A stretch of 64,000 nucleotides of DNA from NCBI GenBank assembly GCA_963766365.1, contig CAVXZK010000013.1, forward strand, positions 62,001-126,000, in the 5' to 3' direction. Below are positions 1-8,504 of the stretch, in pieces (position 1 is the first letter of the stretch; every line of letters begins with the position of its first letter). The stretch comes from JALORV01 sp963766365. Its GTDB lineage: Bacteria; Pseudomonadota; Gammaproteobacteria; Burkholderiales; Burkholderiaceae_F. The notes below the pieces were generated by a model. That model did not search any database and was not told the origin of the DNA. It saw only the letters and a program-made list of their open reading frames with translations. Made by a program: the position numbers and the translations under genes.

Positions 1-354
1 CAGCTGCGCCTGATCGGCGCCGCGCGTTCATTGCGTGACGGCATGCTGCCGGTGACCTTCGCCGTGCGCGCCGACAAGGCCGCTGCGGCGCTGCCGCTGG
101 CCGTCGGCCAGCCGGTGACGGTGATCGTCGCGTTGAACGAGCGCGTCAAAGGCATCGTGCTGCCGGCGCAGGCCGTGGTGCGCAATCCGTCCAACGAACC
201 GGTGGTCTGGATCAAGTCCGGGGCGGAACGTTTCATTCCGCAGCCGGTGCAGTTCCGCCCGCTCGACGCGCAGAACGTCGTCGTCACCGGCGGTCTCGGC
301 GTCGACAACCGCGTGGTGGTGCAGGGTGCGCCGCTGATCGCTCAGATCCGCTGA
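1..354 (+). CDS. RND efflux periplasmic adaptor (membrane fusion) protein, C-terminal part
   Basis: The reading frame is open from the left edge, so only the last 117 residues are present. The visible part has the beta-barrel and membrane-proximal look of HlyD/CusB-type adaptors: a segment on saturable inhibitor-like contacts (LAVGQPVTVIVALNERV), a run ending IVLPAQAVVRNPSNEPVVWI, and a C-terminal VVVTGGLGVDNRVVVQGAPLI. Such proteins bridge the inner-membrane RND pump to an outer-membrane channel. The next gene, 16 bp downstream, is the matching RND permease, so the two form one operon. The family is clear from the C-terminus and neighbour. Which metal or compound is exported cannot be read from this part. 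Confidence 0.85.
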   Translation, partial: QLRLIGAARSLRDGMLPVTFAVRADKAAAALPLAVGQPVTVIVALNERVKGIVLPAQAVVRNPSNEPVVWIKSGAERFIPQPVQFRPLDAQNVVVTGGLGVDNRVVVQGAPLIAQIR

Positions 355-370
355 ACGGGAGCCGCGACTC

Positions 371-3300
371 ATGTTCAACTGGATCGTTCGCTACAGCCTG
401 CACAACCGCCTGTTCGTGCTCGCGGTGGCCGCGCTGCTGATGGTCTACGGGGCACTCACGGCCTGGCGCACGCCGGTCGATGTCTTCCCGGACCTTAACA
501 AGCCGCTGATCACGGTGCTCACCGAGGCCGGCGGCATGGCACCGGAGGAGGTGGAGCAGCTCGTTACCTTCCCGATCGAGACCGCGCTCAACGGCATGCC
601 CGGCGTCACGCGAGTGCGCTCGACCTCCGGGGTCGGCCTGTCGATCCTCTATGCGGAGTTCGACTGGGGCACCGACATCTACCGCAACCGGCAGCTGGTG
701 GCTGAGCGGCTGGCGCTGGTGCGCGAACAGCTGCCGGAGGGCATCACGCCGGTGATGGGGCCGGTGTCGTCGATCATGGGCGAAATCATGCTGATCGCGC
801 TGCCGCTGAATGCAGACGCTGGCCAGTCGGCTGCCGCCAGCCCGATGCTGGCGCGCGAGTATGCAGACTTCGTGCTGCGGCCACGTCTGCTGTCGATTCC
901 CGGCGTCGCGCAGGTGATTCCCATCGGCGGCGACGTGCGCCAGCTGCGGGTCGAGCCCGACACCGCGAAAATGGCGCAGTCCGGCGTGTCGCTGACGCAG
1001 ATCGAGCAGGCACTGCGCGGCTTCGCCGGCAACGCCGGCGGCGGCTTCATCGACCTGAACAGCCGCGAGTACCTGATCCGCCATCTTGGCCGCACCAACC
1101 GCGCCGAGGACCTCGCGGGACTGGCGGTGGCGTGGAAGGACGGACGGCCGATACTGCTCGAGCAGGTCGCCCGTGTCAGCTATGCGGCAGGGCTGAAACG
1201 CGGCGACGCCGGCTACAACGGCGTGCCCGCCGTCGTGATCAGCGTGCAGAAGCAGCCGGCGGCCGACACGGTAAAGCTCACTGCTGACATCGAGGCGGCG
1301 CTCGCCGAACTGAAGCAGGGGCTGCCGGCGGGGCTGGCGGCGCCGCGCGTGCTGTTCCGTCAGGCCGACTTCATCCAGTCGTCGATCGGTAACGTCGCCG
1401 AAGCGCTGCGCGACGGCGCGATCATGGTGGCGATCGTGCTGTTTGCCTTCCTGCTGTCGGTGCGCACGACGCTGATCTCGCTGCTGGCGATCCCGCTGTC
1501 GCTGGCCGTCACCGCACTGGTGTTCCAGTGGCTTGGACAGTCGATCAACGTGATGACGCTCGGGGGACTCGCGATCGCGATCGGCGAACTGGTCGACGAC
1601 GCCGTGGTGGGCGTGGAGAACATCCTGCGCCGGCTGCGGCAGAACCGTGCGGCCGCGCAGCCGCTGCCGGTGTTCGACGTGGTTGAGCGCGCGAGCGTCG
1701 AAGTGCGCTCGGGCATCCTGTACGCGACCATCATCGTCGTGCTGGTGTTTGTGCCGCTGTTCGCGCTGCCCGGCATCGAAGGGCGGCTCTTTTCGCCGCT
1801 CGGGATCGCCTACATCGTGTCGATCCTGGCATCGATGGGGGTATCGATGACGGTAACGCCGGTGCTGTGCTACTACCTGCTGCCGGGTATGAAGCGGCTC
1901 GACCACGGCGACAGTCCGCTGGTGGCCTGGCTCAAGCGGCAGGACGCGCGGCTGCTGGCGTGGTCGTTTCCGCGTGCGCGGCTGCTGATCGGCGCCGCGG
2001 CCGTCGCAGTGATCGCGGCGGCCGCGAGCGTTCCGTTCTTTCCAAGACTGTTCCTGCCGCCCTTCAATGAGGGCTCGCTGGTGCTGTCATTGATGCTCAA
2101 TCCGGGCACGTCGCTGGCCGAAGCCAATCGCATCGGCGCGGTGGCCGAGGGTCTGATCCGCGAAGTGCCCGAGGTCGCGCAAGTCGGGCGCCGCACCGGT
2201 CGCGCCGAGCTCGACGAGCACGCCGAGGGCGTGCACTCGGCCGAGATCGACGTCGATCTGAAGCGCTCCGACCGTGACCGCGAGGCGGTGATGGCCGAAA
2301 TCCGCGCGAAGCTCGCCATGCTGCCGGCGCAGGTGGCGATCGGCCAGCCGATTTCGCACCGGCTCGACCACCTGCTGTCCGGCGTGCGTGCGCAGATCGC
2401 GCTGAAGATCTTCGGCGATGACACCGACACGCTGCGCGGCCTCGCCGAACAGATGCGGGCGCGACTGGCGAACATCCCGGGGCTGGTCGATCTCACGGTC
2501 GAAAAGCAGGTGCTGATCCCGCAGATCACCGTGCGCCTCGACCACCGCAAGGCGGCGCAGGTCGGGCTCGCGCCGGGCGAGGCGATCCGATTACTCCAGG
2601 CCCTGACCGACGGCGCGCATGGCGCGCAGATCGTCGACGGCGCTCGCCGCTACGAACTGGTGCTGCGCCTGCCGGACGCGCAGCGCAGCCCGCAGGACCT
2701 GGCGCGCACGCTGATCGACACGCCGGCCGGCCGCCTGCCGGTCGCGGCGATCGCGACGGTCGAGGAGACCGACGGTCCCAACCAGATCGGCCGCGAAAAT
2801 GGCCGCCGTCGCATCGTCGTCTACGCCAACACGGACGGCTCGGACATGGGCCGCGTGATCGCCGACATCCGCGCTGCCATCGCGCAAACGAGCCTGCCGT
2901 CGGGCACCTTCGTCAGCCTAGAAGGCCAGTTCCAGGCGCAGGAGCAGGCCACCCAGCTGATCATCGGCCTATCGCTCGTCTCGCTGGCGCTGATCTTCCT
3001 CGTGCTGTACTCCCGCTACCAGTCGGTGGTCCTGGCCGGCATCATCATGGCCAACATTCCGCTGGCGCTGATCGGATCGGTGGTGGCAATGTGGATCGCC
3101 GGCGTCAGCCTGTCGGTGGCGTCGATGGTCGGTTTCATCACGCTAACCGGCATAGCGACGCGCAACGGTATCCTCAAGATCAGCCACTACGTCAACCTGT
3201 GCAGGTTCGAGGGCGAGACGTTCAGCCAGGCGATGATTGTGCGCGGATCGCTGGAGCGGCTGACACCGGTGCTGATGACGGCGCTGGTGGCCGCCTTCGC

Positions 3301-3517
3301 GCTGACGCCTCTGCTGCTGGCGGCTGACGCACCAGGCAAGGAAATCCTGCACCCGGTAGCGGTGGTGATCTTCGGCGGGCTGGTCAGCTCGACGGTGCTC
3401 GACACGCTGCTGACGCCGCTGCTCTACTGGCTGGTAGGCGAGGCACCGACCCGGCGGCTGCTGGCCGACTCGCCCCGCATGGCCGGTCCCGCGCCGGAAA
3501 CCGAAGAAGCTTTCTGA
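371..3517 (+). CDS. RND heavy-metal-type efflux permease (CzcA/CusA family)
   Basis: 1048 residues, the usual length of an inner-membrane RND pump. An N-terminal membrane helix (residues about 10-30) is followed by the porter domain, a six-helix block (about 340-500), a second porter domain and a C-terminal helix block (about 870-1030). The proton-relay helix carries the acidic pair D409-D410 in LVDDAVVGVEN, as in the CzcA/HAE relatives. The signature VDVFPDLNKPLITVLTEA near residue 35 is typical of CzcA/CusA-like pumps. It would form a tripartite complex with the adaptor just upstream. The outer-membrane partner is not in the window. The downstream small periplasmic protein and His-rich exporter support a metal substrate, but that is inference. 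Confidence 0.93.
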   Translation: MFNWIVRYSLHNRLFVLAVAALLMVYGALTAWRTPVDVFPDLNKPLITVLTEAGGMAPEEVEQLVTFPIETALNGMPGVTRVRSTSGVGLSILYAEFDWGTDIYRNRQLVAERLALVREQLPEGITPVMGPVSSIMGEIMLIALPLNADAGQSAAASPMLAREYADFVLRPRLLSIPGVAQVIPIGGDVRQLRVEPDTAKMAQSGVSLTQIEQALRGFAGNAGGGFIDLNSREYLIRHLGRTNRAEDLAGLAVAWKDGRPILLEQVARVSYAAGLKRGDAGYNGVPAVVISVQKQPAADTVKLTADIEAALAELKQGLPAGLAAPRVLFRQADFIQSSIGNVAEALRDGAIMVAIVLFAFLLSVRTTLISLLAIPLSLAVTALVFQWLGQSINVMTLGGLAIAIGELVDDAVVGVENILRRLRQNRAAAQPLPVFDVVERASVEVRSGILYATIIVVLVFVPLFALPGIEGRLFSPLGIAYIVSILASMGVSMTVTPVLCYYLLPGMKRLDHGDSPLVAWLKRQDARLLAWSFPRARLLIGAAAVAVIAAAASVPFFPRLFLPPFNEGSLVLSLMLNPGTSLAEANRIGAVAEGLIREVPEVAQVGRRTGRAELDEHAEGVHSAEIDVDLKRSDRDREAVMAEIRAKLAMLPAQVAIGQPISHRLDHLLSGVRAQIALKIFGDDTDTLRGLAEQMRARLANIPGLVDLTVEKQVLIPQITVRLDHRKAAQVGLAPGEAIRLLQALTDGAHGAQIVDGARRYELVLRLPDAQRSPQDLARTLIDTPAGRLPVAAIATVEETDGPNQIGRENGRRRIVVYANTDGSDMGRVIADIRAAIAQTSLPSGTFVSLEGQFQAQEQATQLIIGLSLVSLALIFLVLYSRYQSVVLAGIIMANIPLALIGSVVAMWIAGVSLSVASMVGFITLTGIATRNGILKISHYVNLCRFEGETFSQAMIVRGSLERLTPVLMTALVAAFALTPLLLAADAPGKEILHPVAVVIFGGLVSSTVLDTLLTPLLYWLVGEAPTRRLLADSPRMAGPAPETEEAF

Positions 3518-3590
3518 CGCAAGTGATTCAAAGGCCTTGCGGCGTCGCCTTCGTCGAAGTGCGCTGCAACCCGGACGAATGGAGATCGAT

Positions 3591-3974
3591 GTGACACTGA
3601 AGATCCTTGTGAGCGCGGCCTGTCTGGCTCTTGGCCTCGGCGCCCTCGGCATGCCGACGGCGCTGGCCCATGGCGGTGCGACGCCCAAGCACGGCGGCAT
3701 CTCGCAGATGGCCGGCGACCTTGGCTTCGAATTGGTGTCGACCGCCGACGGCGTCGCGCTCTATGTTGACGACCATGGCAAGCCGGTCGCGCCCGCCGGC
3801 TTCACCGGAAAACTGACCGTGCTCAATGGTACGCAGAAGTCGGAGGCCGATCTCGTTGCGGCCGGCGACCGGCTCGAAGCCAAGGGGATCAAGCTCGCCC
3901 CTGGCGCCAAGGTCGTGGCCGCGCTGACGACTGCGCAGAAGAAGGCGGTCACAGTACGATTCACCGTCAAGTAA
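3591..3974 (+). CDS. Small exported protein of the metal-efflux operon
   Basis: 127 residues with a clear Sec signal peptide (KILVSAACLALGLGALG, cleavage probably after ALA-H near residue 24). I chose the GTG at 3591 because GGAG stands 6 bp upstream; an ATG at 3579 is possible but has no Shine-Dalgarno sequence. The mature part is short, beta-rich and rich in Lys (KLTVLNGTQKSEADLVAAG), with a His-containing N-terminus (HGGATPKHGG). No catalytic motif is visible. It follows the RND permease by 73 bp and precedes the EamA exporter by 11 bp. Proteins like this accompany metal RND pumps and may act as a periplasmic chaperone or sensor, but the function is not known to me. Confidence 0.8.
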   Translation: MTLKILVSAACLALGLGALGMPTALAHGGATPKHGGISQMAGDLGFELVSTADGVALYVDDHGKPVAPAGFTGKLTVLNGTQKSEADLVAAGDRLEAKGIKLAPGAKVVAALTTAQKKAVTVRFTVK

Positions 3975-3985
3975 GCGAAGCCTGC

Positions 3986-5038
3986 GTGCCGCACTCGCCT
4001 TCCCGGCCGGCGCTTAAGGGCGGCCTCCTGGCGCTGCTGGCCGCCGTCCTGTTCGGGATCAGCACGCCGCTCGTTCAGCTGTCCGGCGCCGGCGTCGGCG
4101 CGTTCAGCACGGCGGCGCTGCTCTATGCCGGCGCGGCCGCCGTCGGCGCGCTGTCACGCCGGTCAATCGAGCGCGAGGCACGCATCGCGCGCGGCGATCT
4201 GAAGCGCCTGCTGGCGATGGCTGCCTTCGGCGCGGTTATCGGTCCGGTCGCGCTCGCCTGGGGACTGCAGCGCACCAGCGGCACCAGCGCTTCATTGATG
4301 CTGACACTGGAGGCGCTGTTCACAGCGCTGCTCGCGTGGCGGCTGTATCGCGAGACGATGGATGGCCGCGTCTGGACCGCCATGTTGCTGCTGCTCGCCG
4401 GCGGTACCGTGCTCATCCTCGACCAGGGACGCAGCGGCACGGCGCAGCTCTGGGGCCTGATCGCCGTCGCCCTCGCCACCGCCGCCTGGGGTATCGACAA
4501 CACGCTGTCACGCGCGCTGGCCGAACGTGATCCCGGTCAGGTCGTGCTGGTCAAGGCTTTGCTCGGATCCGCGGCAACCGTGGCGCTCGCGCTTGTCTGG
4601 CGCGAGCCGCTCCCGTCGGCGGCCACAGCGATCGCGCTCTTCGCGGTCGGGGCCACCGGCTACGGCCTCAGTCTGCGCTTCTATCTGCTGGCGCAGCGCG
4701 CCTTCGGGGCCGCGCGCACCGGTTCGGTGTTCGCCTTCGCCCCGTTCATCGGTGCGGCGCTGGCAATCGCCCTCGGCGACCGCTCCTTCACCGCCCTGAT
4801 GCTGCTCGGCAGCCTGCTGATGCTGGCCGGCGTCGTGCTGCACCTGGCCGAATCGCACGCCCACGAGCACGCGCACGAGGCGTTCGACCACGAACACGCG
4901 CACCGGCACGACGACGGGCACCACACCCACACTCACGACCCGATGCCCGTCGGCCCGCACAGCCACCGGCACCGGCATGAGCCGCTACGCCACAGCCATG
5001 CGCACGTGCCGGACGCGCATCACCCGCACGAGCACTGA
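3986..5038 (+). CDS. EamA/DMT-family transporter with histidine-rich C-terminal tail
   Basis: 350 residues. Two EamA repeats of about five membrane helices each fill residues 10-285 (for example GGLLALLAAVLFGISTPLVQ at the start, and a second repeat from about residue 155). From about residue 289 the protein turns into a soluble tail with more than 20 histidines in HxH and HEHAH-like patterns, which is a metal-binding sequence. DMT/EamA proteins move small solutes or ions through the inner membrane. The tail and the position after a CzcA-like pump suggest export of a divalent metal such as Ni, Co or Zn (inference). The start is a GTG 11 bp after the previous stop with only a weak ribosome site; nearby alternatives would shorten the protein by at most a few residues. 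Confidence 0.88.
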   Translation: MPHSPSRPALKGGLLALLAAVLFGISTPLVQLSGAGVGAFSTAALLYAGAAAVGALSRRSIEREARIARGDLKRLLAMAAFGAVIGPVALAWGLQRTSGTSASLMLTLEALFTALLAWRLYRETMDGRVWTAMLLLLAGGTVLILDQGRSGTAQLWGLIAVALATAAWGIDNTLSRALAERDPGQVVLVKALLGSAATVALALVWREPLPSAATAIALFAVGATGYGLSLRFYLLAQRAFGAARTGSVFAFAPFIGAALAIALGDRSFTALMLLGSLLMLAGVVLHLAESHAHEHAHEAFDHEHAHRHDDGHHTHTHDPMPVGPHSHRHRHEPLRHSHAHVPDAHHPHEH

Positions 5039-5052
5039 CGGGTCGCGCGGCG

Positions 5053-5322
5053 TCAGGCCGGGGCGCAGTGCGCCGACCGGAGTCCCTCCCAGTGCGTTGT
5101 CGCGGACGGCAACCGCTGCCACGTGAACCGACTGCGGATCCACGCGAGCCACGACCGCGACCCCGAGCCGCCGGAGGGGTCGTGGCTTCGCGCCCGACTG
5201 CACCCGATCAAACAGACACCGCGGTGGATGACGCACACGCAATCGCCACGCGGGGATTCGATCATCAGCAACTGCTCGTTGTCGAGATTGACGGTCTTCA
5301 CGATTCCAGGTTCGAAGTTCAT
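5053..5322 (-). CDS. Small ORF at the end of the chromate operon, possibly frameshifted
   Basis: 89 codons. The ATG at 5322 has an excellent ribosome site, GGGAG five bases upstream. The first 40 residues (MNFEPGIVKTVNLDNEQLL, then a Cys-rich CVCVIHRGVCLIG) look like genuine protein, while the remainder is Ser/Arg/Trp-rich and resembles out-of-frame sequence. In another frame on the same strand, roughly 5200-5000, a better-looking stretch appears (VARVDPQSVHVAAVAVRDN, then ALGGTPVGALRPGL). A single frameshift near 5200 would join them. I do not recognise the family. It follows the ChrB-domain gene by 36 bp and probably shares its transcript. It could be a real short protein, a decayed gene or a sequencing slip. 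Confidence 0.4.
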   Translation of the reverse strand: MNFEPGIVKTVNLDNEQLLMIESPRGDCVCVIHRGVCLIGCSRARSHDPSGGSGSRSWLAWIRSRFTWQRLPSATTHWEGLRSAHCAPA

Positions 5323-5358
5323 GTCGGCTCCCGTGCACGGCACTCATTGAGCTGCCGC

Positions 5359-5814
5359 TCAGCTCATCTTCGGCGGCCAGTTGTGCGTCTCAGCCTGGCA
5401 GGCACGGCACCAGGCGTAGAGCGCGTCGTACATCACCATGCCGTGCTTCAGCATCTCGTGGTCGTCGCTGAAGTTGTGCGACAGGCCAAGCGACAGCGCA
5501 TACAGGCCGGGCGACTGCGACGTCAGTTCGAGCCGTGAGGTGTCGGCGCCGCGCACGATTTCGGCGAGTTGCTGCAGCGCTGGGTCCGTAAGGTCGTAAC
5601 GCGCCAGGAAGGCGTCGAAACTGCACAGTTCGCCGACGTGCGACAACTCCACGCCCGGCACGTCATAGGGAACCGCGCCGGTCCGCTGCGCTTCGCTCAT
5701 CACCTGGCTCGCCGGCACGTAGAGGAACTCCGGCTCCTTGTCGATGAAGCGGGCAATCAGCCACGGACAGGCGACGCGGTCGATTTTCGGCCGCTCACGC
5801 GTGATCCATTTCAT
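5359..5814 (-). CDS. Chromate resistance protein, stand-alone ChrB C-terminal domain
   Basis: 151 residues from an ATG at 5814 with GGAGG seven bases upstream. The sequence matches the C-terminal half of ChrB: VACPWLIARFIDKEPEFLYV near the N-terminus and a His-containing end (LGLSHNFSDDHEMLKHGM, WCRACQ). The same domain occurs in the full ChrB encoded at 7495-8439, so the operon carries the domain twice, once fused and once free. Its start overlaps the stop of the rhodanese gene by 4 bp, so translation is coupled. The biochemical role of the domain is not settled; it is regularly found with ChrA chromate pumps. Confidence 0.85.
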   Translation of the reverse strand: MKWITRERPKIDRVACPWLIARFIDKEPEFLYVPASQVMSEAQRTGAVPYDVPGVELSHVGELCSFDAFLARYDLTDPALQQLAEIVRGADTSRLELTSQSPGLYALSLGLSHNFSDDHEMLKHGMVMYDALYAWCRACQAETHNWPPKMS

Positions 5815-6152
5815 GTGCGTACCTCCGTTGAGGAAAGCGGCACCGTCGCGCGGCCGCTGTCGCGCCAGCCGGCAAAGCCATCGACCAGGTAGCGCGCGTC
5901 GAGCCCCATCGCGCGCAGCGTGGCCGCGGTGCCCTGGCTCAGTTCGTGTCCATGCGCGCAGACGACCACCACCGGCCGGTCGCGCCGGATTTCGTCCTTC
6001 CAGGTGAACAGGCCGTCGGGCGAGCGCCATTCGGTGCCCGCAATGTCGGCGGCGTCGGTTTCCCGGACCTTCGCGCGGCGCACGTCGAGCAGCGTGAAGG
6101 TGCGCCGCGCGCGCTGCCACTCCTCGAGTTCCGCCAGCGTGATCTTGTCCAT
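5811..6152 (-). CDS. Rhodanese-like domain protein (ChrE-like)
   Basis: 113 residues, a single rhodanese domain. The strand-loop VVVVCAHGHELSQGTAATL holds the active-site cysteine (about residue 67) in the expected loop, and LLDVRRAKVRETDAADIAG near residue 22 is the typical CH2A-like region. It would transfer sulfane sulfur or act on oxyanions or thiols in the cytoplasm. GGAGGAG lies just before the ATG at 6152. It sits 8 bp behind chrA and overlaps the next gene by 4 bp. A rhodanese gene, chrE, occurs in other chromate operons, so a part in chromate or thiol stress is likely but inferred. Confidence 0.88.
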   Translation of the reverse strand: MDKITLAELEEWQRARRTFTLLDVRRAKVRETDAADIAGTEWRSPDGLFTWKDEIRRDRPVVVVCAHGHELSQGTAATLRAMGLDARYLVDGFAGWRDSGRATVPLSSTEVRT

Positions 6153-6160
6153 GTCTCCTC

Positions 6161-7498
6161 CTACAGAAGTGTGCGCAGCGCCAGCCCGGCAAGCCCGCAG
6201 GCGACGATGATCGGGATGACGCCGACCTTGAAACGCATCAGAGCCACGAGCGCGACGAGCGAGATCAGCACCGACGCCAGGTCGATGCCGGCCGCTCGAC
6301 CCTCGGGCCACCAGATGTGCAGCGCGAAGAACACCGCGAGGTTGACGATCACGCCGACCACCGCCGCGGTGATGCCTTTCAGCGGCGCGGTGAAGTGCAG
6401 CTGGCCGTGCGTGCTCTCGATGAACGGCGCGCCGAGCAGGATGAATAGGAATGACGGCAGGAAGGTGAAGAAGGTGACGACGGTTGCCGCCAGCACGCCG
6501 CCGGCGAAGAGCGCGTCGCCCATGACCTGGTGGGTCCAGCCGCCGACAAAGCCGACGAAGGCCACGACCATGATCAGCGGGCCGGGCGTGGTTTCTCCCA
6601 GCGCCAGGCCATCGGTAATCTGCGTGGCTGTCAGCCAGCCATAGTGCTCGACCGCCCCCTGCACCACATACGGCAGCACCGCATACGCACCGCCGAAGGT
6701 CAGCAGTGCCGCCTTGGTGAAGAACCACGCCATCTGCGTCAGCGTGCCGCTCCAGGAGGTGAGCATCACCAACACGCCTATCGCGCCGGCCCACAGCAGC
6801 AGGAACGCGAGCAGCACGCGCAGCGCGTGCCCGGTCGACCAGAGCGTGTGCGCCGGGCGCGGCGTGTCGTCATCAATCAGCGCCGGGCCGTGCGACGCCG
6901 CCGCCGCGTGCGCGCTGGAGCCATCGAATGCCTTCGGCACGACGCGCGCGCCGATCCAGCCCGCAACCGCCGCCGCCAGCACGATCAGCGGAAACGGCAC
7001 GTCGAACGCGAAGATGGCGACAAAGGCCGCAATCGCGATCGCCCACAGATAGGGATGGCGCAGCGCGCGGCCGCCGATGCGCCAAGCGGCCGCCAGGACG
7101 ATCGCCGTGACGGCGGGCTTGATGCCGTACAGGAGGCCGGCCACGGCCGGCACGTCGCCGTAGACGAGATAGATCCACGACAGCGCGATCAGGATCGCGA
7201 GGGACGGCAGCACGAAGAGCGCCCCAGCGACGATGCCTCCCCAGGTGCGGTGCATCAGCCAGCCGATGTAGGTGGCGAGCTGCTGGGCCTCCGGCCCCGG
7301 CAGCAGCATGCAGTAGTTGAGCGCATGCAGGAACCGCCGCTCCGAGATCCAGCCGCGTTCCTCGACCAGGTCGCGATGCATGATCGCAATCTGCCCGGCC
7401 GGTCCGCCAAAGCTGATGAAACCCAGCCGCAGCCAGTAGGCGAACGCCTGCCAGAACGACACGGGTCGAGGTTGGCGTTGATCCGGCAAGTCGCTCAT
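6161..7498 (-). CDS. chrA: Chromate efflux transporter ChrA
   Basis: 445 residues, the length of the two-domain (long-chain) CHR transporters. The two homologous halves each start with the family motif: FGGPAGQIAIMHRDLVEE at about residue 31 with MLLPGPEAQQLATYIGW, and FGGAYAVLPYV at about residue 265 with LGETTPGPLIMVVAFVGFVG. Ten or more membrane helices are visible. ChrA exports chromate from the cytoplasm, driven by the proton gradient. The ATG overlaps the chrB stop codon (ATGA at 7495-7498), so it is co-translated with the regulator gene. Identification is firm from both motifs and the neighbours. Confidence 0.95.
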   Translation of the reverse strand: MSDLPDQRQPRPVSFWQAFAYWLRLGFISFGGPAGQIAIMHRDLVEERGWISERRFLHALNYCMLLPGPEAQQLATYIGWLMHRTWGGIVAGALFVLPSLAILIALSWIYLVYGDVPAVAGLLYGIKPAVTAIVLAAAWRIGGRALRHPYLWAIAIAAFVAIFAFDVPFPLIVLAAAVAGWIGARVVPKAFDGSSAHAAAASHGPALIDDDTPRPAHTLWSTGHALRVLLAFLLLWAGAIGVLVMLTSWSGTLTQMAWFFTKAALLTFGGAYAVLPYVVQGAVEHYGWLTATQITDGLALGETTPGPLIMVVAFVGFVGGWTHQVMGDALFAGGVLAATVVTFFTFLPSFLFILLGAPFIESTHGQLHFTAPLKGITAAVVGVIVNLAVFFALHIWWPEGRAAGIDLASVLISLVALVALMRFKVGVIPIIVACGLAGLALRTLL

Positions 7499-8439
7499 GC
7501 GGCACCTCGCAGGCCGGCGTACAGGGAATCGAACACCGACACGGCTGCGGCCAGCAGCGCGTCGTCATCGGCATGCTGGGCCTGCAGGCCACGGACCACG
7601 GCCTCGAGTCCGGCGGCCTCGTCGCTCGCGGCGCCCCCGACGTCGATGTAGTGCACTGCCTCGCCGATCTTGCGCAATGCGTCGTCGCCATCGAGGCCGA
7701 AGCTCGCGGCGATCACCTCGAACGTCACCTTGTCATCGACATGAGTGAACGCCGCGCCATCGAAATCGAACCCCAGCGCCCCCTTGGGCAACCTGGCGAT
7801 CGACTTCAGCCAGACGAAGCGCGCCGCAGGATCGACGAACCGCAGGACGAGCCACGCGCTTGCTAGGCGATCGACCCAGGGCCGGCGCCGCGTCGCCCAG
7901 AGGCGCGCGCGGAACTTCGCCGGGTCCAGGCGGACGATGCCGGCCCGTTGCCGGCCGGTCGGCTCCCCCGGCGACCAGCGCGCCTCGCACTCGAGGCGCA
8001 GCGCCTCCAGCGCGGCGGCGGTCTTCGCGCCGCGCTCACTGTCGAAGTAGTCGATACCGCGCAACGCGTCGAAGCGCTGCGCCAGTGAGCGCAAGGTGCG
8101 TCGCCCTGCAGCTTCGGAGGCGGACCGCAGCGCTCGCCGCTGCTGCGCGAGCTCGACCTCGAACGCCTTGAAGTCTTCAGCGCGATCGAACAGCGCCACG
8201 AACTGCTGCTGTTGTGCCGCGTCGCGGGCGGCAAATTCCAGCACGGTGGCCTCGCCATCGGCCTCGCGAACCGCTTGCGCCAGTTCGGCGAACACCTGTG
8301 CGCAGTCAGGACGATCAGGCAGCAGGTAGACGCCATCGCGCAGCGCGCCGCAGCCGCTGGCCTTGAGCGCGCGCCACGTGCGCACGCGCACCGCGCCGGG
8401 TGTCGTCGGCAGGGCAACGATGAGTCCGAGCCATTTCAT
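7495..8439 (-). CDS. chrB: Chromate-responsive regulator ChrB
   Basis: 314 residues. The N-terminal part (1-170, beginning MKWLGLIVALPTTPGAV) is the ChrB N-domain; the C-terminal part (about 185-310) is the ChrB C-domain with RPWVDRLASAWLVLRF and AFTHVDDKVTFEVIAASF. ChrB proteins sense chromate and control chrA. The ATG lies inside a perfect 18-bp palindrome (8438-8455) and there is no Shine-Dalgarno sequence in front of it, so the mRNA may be leaderless and the gene autoregulated. First gene of the operon chrB-chrA-rhodanese-ChrB-C domain. Confidence 0.93.
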   Translation of the reverse strand: MKWLGLIVALPTTPGAVRVRTWRALKASGCGALRDGVYLLPDRPDCAQVFAELAQAVREADGEATVLEFAARDAAQQQQFVALFDRAEDFKAFEVELAQQRRALRSASEAAGRRTLRSLAQRFDALRGIDYFDSERGAKTAAALEALRLECEARWSPGEPTGRQRAGIVRLDPAKFRARLWATRRRPWVDRLASAWLVLRFVDPAARFVWLKSIARLPKGALGFDFDGAAFTHVDDKVTFEVIAASFGLDGDDALRKIGEAVHYIDVGGAASDEAAGLEAVVRGLQAQHADDDALLAAAVSVFDSLYAGLRGAA

Positions 8440-8472
8440 GTAATAATTATTACATATAGTAATAGTTATTAC
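8438..8472 (-). promoter_or_regulatory. chr operon operator/promoter: two palindromes at the chrB start
   Basis: Bases 8438-8455 read as a perfect 18-bp palindrome with core GTAATAATTATTAC. A second copy, GTAATAGTTATTAC at 8459-8472, keeps both six-base arms (GTAATA/TATTAC) and is shifted by 19 bp, about two helical turns. Read on the minus strand, TTGTAA (near 8473-8468) followed after about 17 bp by AATAAT could be -35 and -10 boxes; this would place the transcript start at or next to the ATG. The very AT-rich patch stands out from the GC-rich surroundings. ChrB itself is the obvious candidate ligand (inference). Confidence 0.75.
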
Positions 8473-8504
8473 AAGTACTTTTTGATGTGAAGAGGAGCGC
8501 GCCA

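Noticed and set aside
284..1906. 540-codon open frame on the minus strand inside the RND permease gene
   Set aside because: Composition is His/Arg/Gln-rich without any domain, typical of an antisense shadow of GC-rich codons; the plus-strand permease explains the region fully.
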